Origin: Enoplolaimus lenunculus
Lineage: Eukaryota; Nematoda; Enoplea; Enoplida; Thoracostomopsidae
DNA: 64,000 bases
Reading direction: 5' to 3'
Assembly: GCA_030248215.1 (NCBI GenBank)
Contig: JASANG010003482.1
Coordinates: forward strand, 186,001 to 250,000
Part shown: positions 43,601 to 55,400 of the stretch, piece after piece
Position numbering within the stretch: position 1 is the first letter of the stretch
Layout: each line of letters begins with the position of its first letter
The notes under the pieces: model-generated
What the model saw: the letters and a program-made list of their open reading frames with translations, nothing else
Told to the model about the DNA's origin: nothing
The model's database searches: none
Made by a program: the position numbers and the translations under genes

Positions 43601-44027
43601 CATGGTGCGACCGGCTATCAGGCTCCGGTTTAATATCCGGCAAAAACTAATATCCATATCCGGTTCCGGACTCCGATATAAACCTACCGGATCCCGGATA
43701 TTTACGGATCTGGTACCGAATATAATAAAACTGCTTTTTACAAATGAGCGTCTTTTACATCTTGCTGCGAGTACATTTCTGGGAAGTCAAGAAGGTTAAA
43801 CTTCGGTACGTTTAAGCTAGTTTTAACTTCTGTAGCTAGCGACAACTAAACTAATTTATGGATTAAATAACTGTAGTCTATCAGCAGCAATTATGAACTT
43901 TATGGACGAACACCTTAAGCACGGTGAAAATGAAGACAAAAATAAATCATTTTACCATCTACAAAATGCGGTTCCAGTTCCGGTTAAAAATTTAAAATCT
44001 TGTAAATTAATATCCGGTCGCACCGTG
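43601..44027 (+). mobile_element. hAT-like MITE, family B, copy 1
   Basis: A 427-bp element from CATGGTGCGACCGG to CCGGTCGCACCGTG with a perfect 8-bp duplication CCGACAAC (43593-43600, 44028-44035). It is filled with TATCCGG-type motifs at both ends. Its reverse complement matches the element at 61567-62024 in the interior (TTCATAATTGCTGCTGATA). Confidence 0.88.
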
Positions 44028-44501
44028 CCGACAACACTGTATATCTAATTGTACAATAAATACACTATGACAGTATTGTAATGTTATGAGCTGACACTGT
44101 TTGCAAATCCTAGCGGATTATGAATCATTTGACCATAGCTTCAGTGGCTCATGTTAGCTATATAAGGGCCTGCTCGGTAAGCGCGAGTTTTAATATAATC
44201 CTATTAAGGTCTACCAGCTTGCGTGTCCACCGTTCTTCCCGATTCCCATAGGGCTAGCCCCTATAGTTAAAAATGTGTTTGTTCATCTAAGCAATGTGCA
44301 CCCGGAGGGTTGTCTGCGACGGCGAAGATAGACTTCCGGATACGGTCGAATTATTGCCAGTGGTTCCTGCAAATTTGCTAGTAAAACTTTCGGGAGTACA
44401 AGTCGTGGTTAATTCTGAAAGCTGTAAATACCGAATGCTTTCAAAAAGAGGCGTAACAAATTTTTCGCAACATGTGGGACTAGAAAAGAGCACGCTTAAG
44501 C

Positions 44502-44586
44502 TTTAGACTAATTTTTTTGCTTGGCTTAGTCTTAGGCTTAGGAATTCGCTTGTAATACTGTTCCGCCGCTGTTCTTTACATTGGCC
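44502..44586 (+). repeat. Dispersed repeat with TTAGGC cassette (copy)
   Basis: TTAGACTAATTTTTTTGC, CTTAGTCTTAGGCTTAGG, then AATACTGTTCCGCCGCTG followed by TTCTTTACATTGGCC. It is the clearest example together with that at 49953. A degenerate relative follows at 44848-44900. Confidence 0.65.
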
Positions 44587-44979
44587 ACGCCCCTTAAGGT
44601 AACGGGCCATATTTTGTTTCACTTCCGACAAAATTAGTTGAGTTGCACTCTGCTAGAATTGAAGAAGTTATTTAATACTAGATCAGAAACACTGTTACGT
44701 CCAGGTCAAGCTATATGGCCGGAAATTTGTTCATATATCACAATTGTACAATGGACTAGCTCGCTCATAAAACGAAAACACGAATTTTACTGGTCAAATA
44801 AAGGTTTAGCAGTCCATATTTTAGGATTAAAATTTCATTATTAGGGGATTATAGACTTTTTTGCTTAGGCTTTAAGGTTCACGCTTCCAATAGTTTTAGC
44901 CTTATCCAGCGTGATGAATTTCGGAATAAGTTAGCATTGACCGGTTACGCCTCTTAAGTAACTATGGCTACAGTCGGGG

Positions 44980-45505
44980 TACAACCGGCGGTCTGCCTCT
45001 GGCTCCGGCAGAATTTTTGCCAGAACATATTGCAGACAGAGTGCAACCGGAATTTCAGTTCCGACATTTTTTCACTATCCGGTTCCGGTTTTAAATCCGG
45101 TATTTTCACCGAAATTTTATGGTAGTTTAGGTATTGAAAGTTTTTAAATTGGCAATTATCCTAACTTATTTCTTAAAATTTTCTGATTGTGTATTGCCAT
45201 AATGTTCAATTTGAGTCGTACTCCAAGTTTATCATACGTTTCCAGCTGCTGCATTTGTTTCAGGCTTTTGGCATTCTAATGGCGTGTTTACACTTTCAAA
45301 CAGAGATAAAATAGCGTTGAAAGAATTTTTCGGTAACATGCATTTTTATTTTCCGGTTCCGATATTTTTTGGTTTTCCGGTTCCGTATTTTATAATTCCG
45401 GTTGCACCCTGATTGCAGATATTGGCTAAAATTAACTAATTAAGCATCATTTTTACTACATAAATTTCGCCTCGCCTCCGGTTCTGGCGTTTTGTTCACC
45501 GCCAG
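44980..45505 (+). mobile_element. Family C MITE interrupted by a family A MITE
   Basis: The left part (GGTACAACCGGCGGTC...GCCAGAACATATTGCAGA) and right part (ATTGCAGATATTGGCTAAAA...CGCCTCGCCTCCGG) match, in the reverse sense, one continuous stretch of the element at 16373-16680. They are separated only by the family A MITE at 45037-45411 plus its 8-bp duplication. Outer ends are approximate. Confidence 0.75.
45037..45411 (+). mobile_element. hAT-like MITE, family A, nested insertion
   Basis: A 375-bp element from CAGAGTGCAACCGG to CCGGTTGCACCCTG with a perfect 8-bp duplication ATTGCAGA (45029-45036, 45412-45419). It belongs to the diverged subfamily with the 22545 and 33925 copies and lies inside a family C MITE. 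Confidence 0.9.
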
Positions 45506-45694
45506 CTGAAGCGTTAGAATGAGCATATGCCTAAGCGTAAGCCTAAGCCAAGTAAAAATTTGGTCTAATACCTAAGCTTACTCTAAATCTAGTTGCACAG
45601 AAAAACGTTCCGCCCTGATCTTTACATGGGCATAAACGGACATGGTAATTCGAGTTAGGTACCGCGTTAAAAAGCTTAACAATAGGGCACTGTA

Positions 45695-46136
45695 GTGACA
45701 CGATTAAGACGAAGGAGAGGGGTTGATATTTACTTGAGTGATAATGCAAACTTATGCTTAGGAATGTACTTTCAAAACTTAAATATACTTTAAAGTTTCG
45801 AACTCAACTATATTTGGGCCTGGAATTATTTATGCACTACAATTAGGGATATTTGACATTTATGGCCTCTTCTAGGGTTTAGGTACGCTATCCGGTTTAC
45901 GGACTATTATTAGGAATAAAATACCTGTATATCCATCTGGAAACGCCACGAAAGTAGATTTAACAGTTTTAAGCGTATATCATTATGCACTACAGTTGGA
46001 AATAATGAAACAATTGATATTTATGGACTCTTGTTTGGTTTAGGGACACTATCCGCTTACGGACTTTTGTTAGGGATACAGACTCCTATTGATTGGGACT
46101 CAAAATGAGAATCCCCCTCCCTCTTATTCGGGTCAC
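45695..46136 (-). mobile_element. TA-flanked MITE, family E, copy 2
   Basis: The ends GTGACACGATTAAGACG and CTCTTATTCGGGTCAC are bordered by TA on both sides. The interior matches the reverse strand of the element at 15942 (CATTTATGG, TTGGGACTCAAAATG). It appears internally duplicated: ATGCACTACA and GACATTTATGG-type segments occur twice. Confidence 0.65.
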
Positions 46137-46138
46137 TA

Positions 46139-46465
46139 CAGTACAACCGGAGGTCTGGTTCCGGCCGAAACTCGGCCCCCGTTTCCGGCAGAATTTTTAC
46201 CGGTAGTTCCGGCAATTTCGGTAGTAAAGTTTTGTATAGTTTTACAAAATTCATTATTTGGTGTGTTTCGTTTTAAATTTTGCCACAAGTTTGATGAAAC
46301 CTGCCGAAATTCCGTCAAAAATAATCGTAAAACCAAACGATTTAACAATACATTACTGTTATTCCCTAAAATTAACAATTTAAACATCATTTTAACTACT
46401 TCGCCACACCGGTAAGTTTTGTTGATCTCCGGCTCCAACATTTTTCGCCTACGGTTGCACGTTAC
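46139..46465 (+). mobile_element. Family C MITE, copy abutting family E
   Basis: CAGTACAACCGGAGGTCTGG at the left and GCCTACGGTTGCACG at the right with CCGGCAGAATTTTTACCGG inside match the other family C copies. It begins immediately after the TA of the family E element. The interior TTGTATAGTTTTACAAAATTC also matches the partial copy near 48600. Confidence 0.6.
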
Positions 46466-46536
46466 AATGTACAATTGAAAAGTGTAGCCGCTTTAGAATG
46501 ATTGACTGGCCTTTAACGAAAATGATTTATGTTTTT

Positions 46537-48393
46537 TCATAGCGTATCTGGTGTGCCAGAATAATCCGGAAGTAATAGATTAGTTTCTATCGATGGATAC
46601 AGCATTCGAATTAGCTCGTTTAATCCAAACTTGGAATGAAGCGGTGTTGATTCCTCACTGTTTTGTTTATCAGGAAATAAAATATTTGCTTCAAAAATTG
46701 TTGCTTTTTGAGAATCCGATCCGTGAAAAGCATTTCTATGATCAGTTAATCCGTAGAACGCACGCATGTTAGGAACATTTTCGTTCACCGAACGGTACAC
46801 CTGTAATAACACGAAATTTAAACAGTTACTTGTAAAATTGTTGTAAAATCAAAGTACAGACTTATACCGGATAGTGTACAGGACATGGCCGAACAGTAGT
46901 AGAAACATATCCCTAAAGCTTAAGCTTAAGAATGAGCTAGCACCTAAGCTTAAGCCTGAGCAAGGAACAGTCTAAAGATTATGTTTACTCTGTTGCAGTA
47001 CCGCAGAAAAACGTTCCGCCCCTGATCTATGCATGGGCTTTGGGGCCCATGTTAGCCTCGCTGCCATCCCAAAATCTCACCATCCCATCAGAAGAATTTG
47101 AGGTATGGTGGAAGGTGGGATTCTGGGATGACGGGATATAGTGGAAGGTGGGATTTTGCAATTTCGAGATATGGTCGAAAGTGGGATTTTTGGATTTCGG
47201 GATATGGCTGAAGGTGGGATATTGTAAGCCTAACCTAAGCATTAGCCTAAACCTATGCCATTTACGGTCCAATTTATGCTTAAACCAAAGTCTGCTTCTA
47301 AAACAAGTCTAAACTTAAGCCCAAGGCGAAGGCTAAGCGCAAACCTAAAATTCATACCAAGGGTTATTTAAGATTTAATCTGTGTTTAAACTATAGCCTA
47401 TTCCTAAAGCCTCATCCAAGTCCTAAAACTAAGATTTAATCCAAGGGTCATTTAAGATCTAATATATGTTTAAACCAAAGCCTATTGCTAAAGCCTCTGC
47501 CTAAGCCTAAGCCGGTGCCTTTTTCTGTCTGATTTATGTTTAAGCCGAACCTGCTCCTAAAGCCTAAGCCTACACCTAAACTCAAGCCTAACCGAAGCCT
47601 AAGCCAAAACCTAAGCTTAAGTCTATTTAAGCATAATCTTATTAGGCTAACGTACCTCAAGTCTGTAAAGCTTACGCCAGATTTGACGCATAAACGGCTA
47701 AATCTAAACCTAAGCGTAAAGATGGAACCTTGCCTAATCCTAAACCTAAAGCCTAAGCTCAAGGAATTGCTAGCGATGAATTCTATTGAAATCACAAAAT
47801 CTAACCACCACAAACAAAAGATATCAATTTTTTTAGCTGGGACGGTGGGATGTTCGGACGGCAGTGAAGTATATATACATGGGACATAATTCACGTATAG
47901 CGAACTACACATTCAATCAACTCCAGATTGTTTAAGTTATCGGGTAATAGGAGCTATACCTATATAAACAGTATACACACATTTGAGAATACGGGCACTA
48001 GTTTGAACCTAACCACTAAACCATACGCAGTCATAAAAAACGAACTCTAAGCGCTTAATTTAAGCTTTAGCTCCTAAGCTCTGACAAATTTAAATAACTA
48101 ACTTTTGCTGGCCCAATACCACTTCTCCACGACTGAACGGCGCTATGAAAGGAACCCTTTGACTTGAGTACCATACACAACGAAGGACCAGAACTCATAT
48201 GAGCAACCAAACGGTTGAAATAAAATTTGTTGCGATGAAAACCGTAGAAGTCGCAACATTGCCGACGTGTCAATTTCAACTTTTGTGCTCGTACCACGAC
48301 AAGATTTAAATCGTTCATAAGAGTTTGCAGCGCAAAAGCACACAGCTGTGGATACGCTACAAGATCTGGCTTAATTATAGCTAAGGTAGTCAT
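46537..48393 (-). CDS. NME6: NME6-type nucleoside diphosphate kinase, two exons
   Basis: Transfers gamma-phosphate between nucleoside triphosphates and diphosphates through a phospho-histidine; NME6 orthologues are linked to mitochondria. Exons 48103-48393 and 46537-46800 join in phase to 184 residues (human about 186). Motifs: LAIIKPDLVAYP at the N-terminus (NDK IKPD), SCIDFYGFH-like CCDFYGFHRNKFY, RLVAHMSSGP, WRSGIGPAKV, and the active-site His in FHGSDS. The family's Kpn-loop region RAFYGLTDHRNAFHGSDS is intact. The gene starts directly at the NDK fold, slightly shorter than human. The 1.3-kb intron holds a 33-bp minisatellite and a long array of degenerate TTAGGC hexamers. CASD1 lies 1.0 kb upstream on the same strand. 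Confidence 0.9.
47104..47222 (-). repeat. 33-bp minisatellite in NME6 intron
   Basis: Four units start at 47104, 47137, 47170 and 47203, exactly 33 bp apart, each reading TATGGTGGAAGGTGGGAT-like followed by a more variable half. G is enriched on the plus strand. It lies within the NME6 intron next to the TTAGGC array. Confidence 0.85.
47224..47780 (-). repeat. Long degenerate TTAGGC array in NME6 intron
   Basis: About 550 bases densely packed with CCTAAGCCTAAG, CCTAAACCTAAG, CCTAAAGCCT and similar, i.e. TTAGGC-type hexamers on the minus strand with many substitutions and insertions. ORFs on both strands through it (KPKPTPKLKP-like) are products of the repeat and not genes. The hexamer equals the nematode telomere repeat, but the array is internal and decayed. 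Confidence 0.75.
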
Positions 48394-49420
48394 GCTCTAT
48401 TTACATATACAGCATTACTAACTTAAAAGTAAACAAAACCTTCGGAACAGTACAATGTACTAGAGCACTTTAAGTGCGAAATTAAGCGAATGGACGATAC
48501 AGAATATTGACAAACACATCAGAGACTAGGGTACAAGGATAGAAAATATAGAAAGACAAACGCATGAGGGACTAGGGTAGAAAGAAGATATGGCTTAGGC
48601 TCCGCATCCTGCAGAAAACTGACCTCCGGCTCCGATAGAATTTCTGCCGAAAAATCTGACAATTTCGGTAGCGGAATTTTGCAGTTTTATACAATTGTTT
48701 TGGTTTGTGCTTTTACTTTTGCTTTCGGTACAATTATGACGAAAAATTGCGGAGATTTTGTAAAAAAAGAAGGAAAACTACAAGATTTAACAACATTGAA
48801 GACATTAGCTGAAATTATCTATTTTAACTACACCTACGGACTATCAGTACTAAAATTGGGTTTGCCTTATAGCTAGCAATCTTTTCTGCTAATTCCAAAA
48901 AAACCGAATGAAATTTTTTAAAAGAAACTGCTATTTTCTGCAGCAAAAAATATACCGAACGAAAATTTCAAAAAAAAACAATACTAAAATGAAATCAGCA
49001 ACACGCCATCATTAAACTCATATTCGTCGTGAAATCTACTCGTATACGGAAGTCAACTCCAGTTTACTCAGCAATTGATGATGTCAAAGAGCTCAATATG
49101 CGAAATGGTACTGAAAATTACCGAACTTGGTAATTGGCATAAAGACAAAAACAAGTCAAATTGAAACTCCTCTCGAACGGGTTAATGAGTCTTTTCAAGC
49201 AACGACCGGATTGCAACTTTAGTGGTTCATTCGACTATAAATCCATGGCAATACTTCGTTTTGTACCAAAATCAATCATTCATGCTCCTGAACAATTTTC
49301 CTACTATAGATTTTTAGACTATCATCAAATTTTACGAAACTCAATACTTTCTGATATAGAATTCAGCAGGCCAAATCAAATTTTTTCACACAACTTTACA
49401 ACCAACTTTATATTTCGCAA
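48394..49420. other. Spacer between CASD1 and NME6
   Basis: It holds the CASD1 3' flank, NME6 5' flank and a partial family C MITE at about 48600-48720 (CTGACCTCCGGCTCCGATAG). ORFs at 48679 and 49161 have no recognisable domain. The 1.0-kb gap is wider than usual for a tight nematode operon. Confidence 0.5.
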
Positions 49421-52400
49421 TCAAATGGAGATGTCTTTGGCATAAAAATTTACAATTTCAAGAATTAAAAATACACACAGCATCAGAACAGTGTTCCTTA
49501 TCAATGCTTTCGGTGTATCAGCAGCGAATCCTGACGTTAGCGCCCGAGTAATTGACCGAATTTCATGTGCAATACAAACGAATATGAATGATGTTAGAAT
49601 GACATTGAAAACTGGCCAACGTGGAAACAACACTAGAACTCCATTGGTGTCCGCAGCCAGCCAAATATGATATTGTGCAATGTACAGCTGAAACAGTTTT
49701 TAACACAGCATGCTTTTGTTCTAAAGTTACATTACGACGATAAAAATATGATTTCATTGAGTCTTCTGCTAAATGCCCATTTATGCTACGAATTTTACAG
49801 GTTGTCTCCATGAAAAACGCCCTGATTCAACATTGATACATACGTTCCATACAGCCGGTATTTGTTACGTCTTGACGTGTTCAAAATTTCGGCCAATGTA
49901 ACGATCAGAGATGGAACGTTTTTTGCAGGACTGCAATAGAATAAACTTAAGGTTTAGACTATCTTTTGCTAAAGACGTAATAGGTTTAAGCTCAGTCTTA
50001 CGGTTAGGCTTTAGGCTTAGGAATACTCTTACACTACTTTTACGGCCCTGTTCTGTACATTGGCCAAAATTCCAAACATTTGTAAACGGACTTTATAGTA
50101 ATAGTGTGGCCCATGTTCCGCCCTGTTCTTTACATTCGCCTTCTATCATGAAGTAAGTGGCAATATTTACTTACTACACCATTCGTTTAACATATTATCA
50201 TTTTATGTAAAAATATTATAATTACCAAAACTGTTAATTCTTACCTCCAGTGATATGCGACCAAACCAAGCGAACAGTGTGCTCACCCGTGTACGTATTG
50301 CGCCAAATACATTCCGCAACCCAATATAAGATACAATCTAAAATCAAACAAGAGAGCGAAATTAGCTTAATGTACATTAGCTCGACAGTAAAATCACGAT
50401 AAAATGAAAAATATTCAGAAATACTAGAAGATGCATGTCAGTTTAAACAACGTAATCCACGCGGCCAAATCAAACGTACGTGTACATATATACAGAAGTT
50501 CTGCAGCATTTGTGTTAAAAATAATGTGAAAGCGGTCGTCAAATTTCTACCAGCCCTAGTTTAACAGTTTGTTATTCCATGTTCAACGCACCGGCAAAAA
50601 CGAAATGTAAGAATGAACCTCGTTGCAATCTGTCTTTGAACTGCACTGATAAACAAAACCACAATACGTCTAAAAGTAACAAAACAACCACAGAATCTTG
50701 AACTACAAATATTATTTCTATTCTTAACCTCACTAGTTTGCTGGCGAAAGTAATTTTTACAATATTAATTCAACTTGGCAATTTATTCAACCGTTCTAAA
50801 CTGTCGATATAGCAATATTATTAACAAACAGCTTCGCAACACTAAAATCAGGAAATTACCATAATAACATAAAGTACTCACCGATAACCCAGTTAAACAT
50901 ATCAACACACATATCAACGTCAAACGGCGTGAGAACAAATTCGACCCATCTGAATCGCGTATAATAACAAAACTGCGAGCGATACTCACCAAAAACGCAA
51001 ACACCATCCCAGCAGGTGCGCTCTAAAACAAATAGAAGTAAACTTTAATATCCAAGTAGATGATAAGCTTAAAACATGGCTATGTAACTTACCAAAAACT
51101 GTGGAATACAACATAGCTACGCACATTTTGCATTTTGGCCTTCCTTCACACACAACCAAAACACAAACAGAGTATGTCTGATGGCATTATGAAGCAACAG
51201 AAATTTTCAACGTTAGCACAAGTTGTAAACTTAGTTTAAAATTTTGCTTTCGACGAAAATTATTACTTACACTTTAACCTATCAGCAGCCCTTAGCAATA
51301 TTCGAAAAGCTTCCAAAGTACACTACGCATATACTACGGACCAAAAAAACATGAAATAAAAAAAGAGAACCCGGGACTCAGCAGGTTACAAAAATATTCT
51401 AGTAATTCCGACTTACATATCTGTCCAATTTCCATCGAAACCACCATTCTGAGATACTTGCGTCAGGATAGATGAACAAATGACGCCAAGGACGCAAACT
51501 GAACACGTTTTCAAAAAATATCTATAAACCGGAATAAAAAAACAAAGTCAATATTACATTCACGAAAAAACAAATGGTTTTGATTTTTTGAAAACCAGCC
51601 AATCACTGGCTGTTACAATCAATAATATTATTGAAAATGTTAACACAAAGAAGCTATCGATACCTAAAATACTGGTTTTAATTGGCGGCAGTCCACGTTA
51701 GACCACACTACAATAACAGCTCTCTATGCTTTGCAACAAAGAACAGAACCACATCCTTGCTTCTGGAAGTGAATTGTACTATTATATAACTAACCTCGCT
51801 GAGATACAAAACCGATATAACACCGAACAGGACAACAAACTTTAGCACCACGTAGAAATAATGTACAGGATTTACTAAAACGTTTACATATAAATCACAC
51901 TGAATTTAGCATGAATAATAAGTTATCCGGAATAAATAAACAAGTTAATCCACAAATAAAAAAGTATACGAAACAACCCTGCAATTAAATTAGGACAACG
52001 GTTTACTGATCTCGTTTGCAATAATAATAATATGAATAAGAACTTCGGTTTAAATCATAGTTCGCCGCATGTCTGCCGTAGTATGACTCTCGCAGAAAAC
52101 TAAATGGAAACAATTAAATGCGTTTTAAGTGGGCGACATCATGATACTAAACTTTTCTTCATTGTATCAAAATATGCTAGACATGTTTTACTACAAATCA
52201 ACCGGATATAAAGCGTAAAATTGAAACCTGCAAGAAAGTTTAAAACAATTGTGACGTATTTACTAACGTTCTGCCGAATGAGCGGTGACTTGTGGCCCAA
52301 CTGACATTGTGATATAGCAAACGATAAACCAAAACGAAATGACTGGCACAAAATAGTAAAACTGATATGGTCGATTCATGGTGAGACACAATAGAAACAC

Positions 52401-55400
52401 GAGGAAATTGTAGCGAAATAAAACCTGGAACATTAACAATTGTTTTGCAGGCTTTTATAAATTTCAATGTCGGGCCTAGAACTAAGCGAAAATACAATGT
52501 CCATTAATTTTTCACACGGTACTAACTTTTCACCAGTACAGTAGAATATTATAAACGACTAGTGTTATAAACATCAAGTAAGAAACCTACCGTTAACACC
52601 CGTTTCAGAGAAAAGTCTCCGGTGGTCCAAAAGTAACAAAAGTGACAATAGCCAGAAATGAAAAAATAACTGGACACAAGACATCGAATCAGCATATAAA
52701 TCCACAGAACCTGAAACACAACACAGTTAAAGGCATAATATAAAGATTGTAAAAAAACTATAACATAATCCTACAATCACAAAACTGCCCAGAACATGTT
52801 TCAGTAAAATCTCTTGCAACCAAAAATAAACAAAAACATTCGTAACTAAACCCAAACAGTGCTCTTACTGAGAATACAATTAAGCAAACCTTCATCACAG
52901 CTTTACGTACTACTGTTGTTACAAACCACTTTCTATTTACACATCACTTCACTAACCTTAACAGCACCCGTAATATGATAGGTTAAAATGAAAAATTGCA
53001 TCCATCCTTTCCATTCGTCAGTTTGGTCACGATGCATAAACGAGGTCTATAACAGGTAAACCACCGGCTAGGGAATGTCAGCATCCAAACTAACAGTTAG
53101 TGTGGCTATATACTTTTTGACCATTTTAACGCTGTCCACCATGGAACATAAATGACAGCACGAGACCACAAAACATTCTGTTTGTAAACAAAAATTTTGA
53201 TTTGCGGCGCCAGTATAGTGTCAGTTCTAGCATTAGAGTTACATATTGCTAAATCATTCCGTAGTACATCTCTTATTCTAAACGTGTTCATTGTGAAATG
53301 GTACATTTTATACCTATTCACAATAAAGAAAAATTCAAATGAAACTGATAAAAGGTTAAAAGACATTAATAATGTGACTGGTTCTCCGTTTCGTTCTACT
53401 AGTATGTCAAACGTTAAGGCAAACAGTTTTTACTTTTTTACTTATTATAATATTTTATTTTTAATGTACATAACTCACAATGTATGCAACATACCTGCGC
53501 AGTTTCTTCAGTAAAAAAGATGCCAAGCGCACCAAGGTAACAAACTGGCAGAAAGAAATTGAAATACGTAAACCATTTGTTTTCTTTCATGAACAGAGAC
53601 GACCTAAATTAATTACAAACAGAACCCGTACAGACCAAAGAATTAATGTGTTTACAAACAAATCACCCTTCAAATATTCCTCTTTTGCAAAAACCCATCA
53701 TAGATGAAACATAACCCAAAGCATGCATAAAGATGTGGTAAACAATGTTTCTGTCAACAAAATTCATTCTCACCACCATTCGTCCCTCAGCTTTCTCAAC
53801 ACGCTGCCCTTTTCTTCACATCACCAAAAAGATATTCTCCACCCACCCTCGTACCTGTCACTCTCCACACACCCTCGTACCTGTCACAAATATAAATCAA
53901 TAACATAATAGCGCATATTCTTGTCCACGCGTACCACCGCACTTGTTTGTTGTTTTCATTAGCATCGTATTTATTTACCAATATGCTGATATTGTGACCG
54001 TGATTCACTAAAAGTTCCGCGTTATCAACTGAAACAATACAATACCAACACGTAAACAAAATAATTTTGTATCAAACCATATCCTAAATTGCGTGCAAAT
54101 GTATAACAAGGTTAAAACTACTCTCAACGTTATGTGACGTTACCAAAACAATCCGTCGGTCCTTCCGAAAAGAATCTCAGGAACCGCTGAAGCAATTCTG
54201 ATAAACTTTTTTATTTGAAAGTGAATTATCCTGGGAGTGTTAACCTCGTATTTGGGTTTTAAAATTTTAAGCCATTTATTAGCTATTGGTTAATTTCCAT
54301 AATTATTTAAGCCAAAATAAGGACTTTCAACATTATTTCACTAATTATAACGTTTGCAAGCAAAATATTTCAGCACAAAAGGGTCTTCGGATTCGAGCAA
54401 TCTGAATAGACTGTTTACAAATCTCCAAAACCGATAATTGAGTAGTTAAATAATTGATAATTTGCATATTAGCATAATATATAAGCCTAAATTCGAACTT
54501 TTTACAATATTTCAAAAATTATTAGTGTCAAAAACAATCTAATTACAGCTGTTACTGGTTTTTGGATGCGAGAAATTTGAATAAATTGTTTACAAACCTG
54601 CAAAAACGATAATTGAATAGTTAGCTAATAGCTAACTTAAATAATAGCTTACTTGACAAGACAAAATTGACTTTTGAAATTATTTCAATAATTGTTACGG
54701 TAACTGAAAGTTTTTGGGTGCTAGGAATCTGAATATATTGTTTACAAATCTCTAAAACCGATAATTATTGAGTAGTTAGCTAACAGATAATTTGCATATA
54801 AGCATAATTGATAAGCCTAAATTAGGCGTTTTTACAATATTTCGCTATTATTAGGGTTACAAACCTAATAACTAATTTGCATATTACCTTAATTGCTTAC
54901 GTGTGTTCGAGCTTCGCTCAATGAATGTAATTCCACTACGACTGGTCGTATTTGTATATATAACAAAATTAAAACACATCAATTATGCTTAGTGTCAAAA
55001 TTGTTACCTACAGAATGGCAAACTAACCTATATTGCCGTTCAGATGGTTCTGTCGTTTTCTGGCAAACACAAGGCATACAACGGAAAAAGTGACGCTAAA
55101 GCAACAGCATAGCCTCAGAATGATTAAATAACGATTCCAAAAGATAACGTTACCGTTCAATGATAGGCAGTAGCGAAAGTATATGCTAGTCAAACGATTA
55201 GAAGCTATCGGTTTCCACGACATCCAATAATCCAAGCTTGTTTCAATTTTCAAATACAAAATTATAATCGACTATAGCTCAACACTATAAACAGGCCACT
55301 TACCATAGAACAAAAAAGCATAACACGACTGTCTGCAGTAAACTTCTCGTTTCTGAATGGCCACAGCATGTGCCATCTGGATAATTCATAACAGCATTGC

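Larger units (their letters stand above)
42919..46536. other. Spacer between ATG14 and NME6, dense in MITEs
   Basis: It follows the ATG14 stop (3' UTR first) and ends at the NME6 stop on the other strand. At least five elements (families A, B, C twice, E) and TTAGGC-bearing repeats fill most of it, one nested in another. Only a weak ORF at 43366-43590 was considered as possible coding sequence. Confidence 0.55.

Noticed and set aside
47448-47912. 154-codon minus ORF and 117-codon plus ORF (47536-47889)
   Set aside because: They are translations of the degenerate TTAGGC array on both strands; the Lys-Pro-Lys and Gly-Leu-Gly periodicity reflects the repeat.
49161-49445. 94-codon plus-strand ORF overlapping the CASD1 terminus
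   Set aside because: Antisense to the last CASD1 exon at its end and without any recognisable feature.
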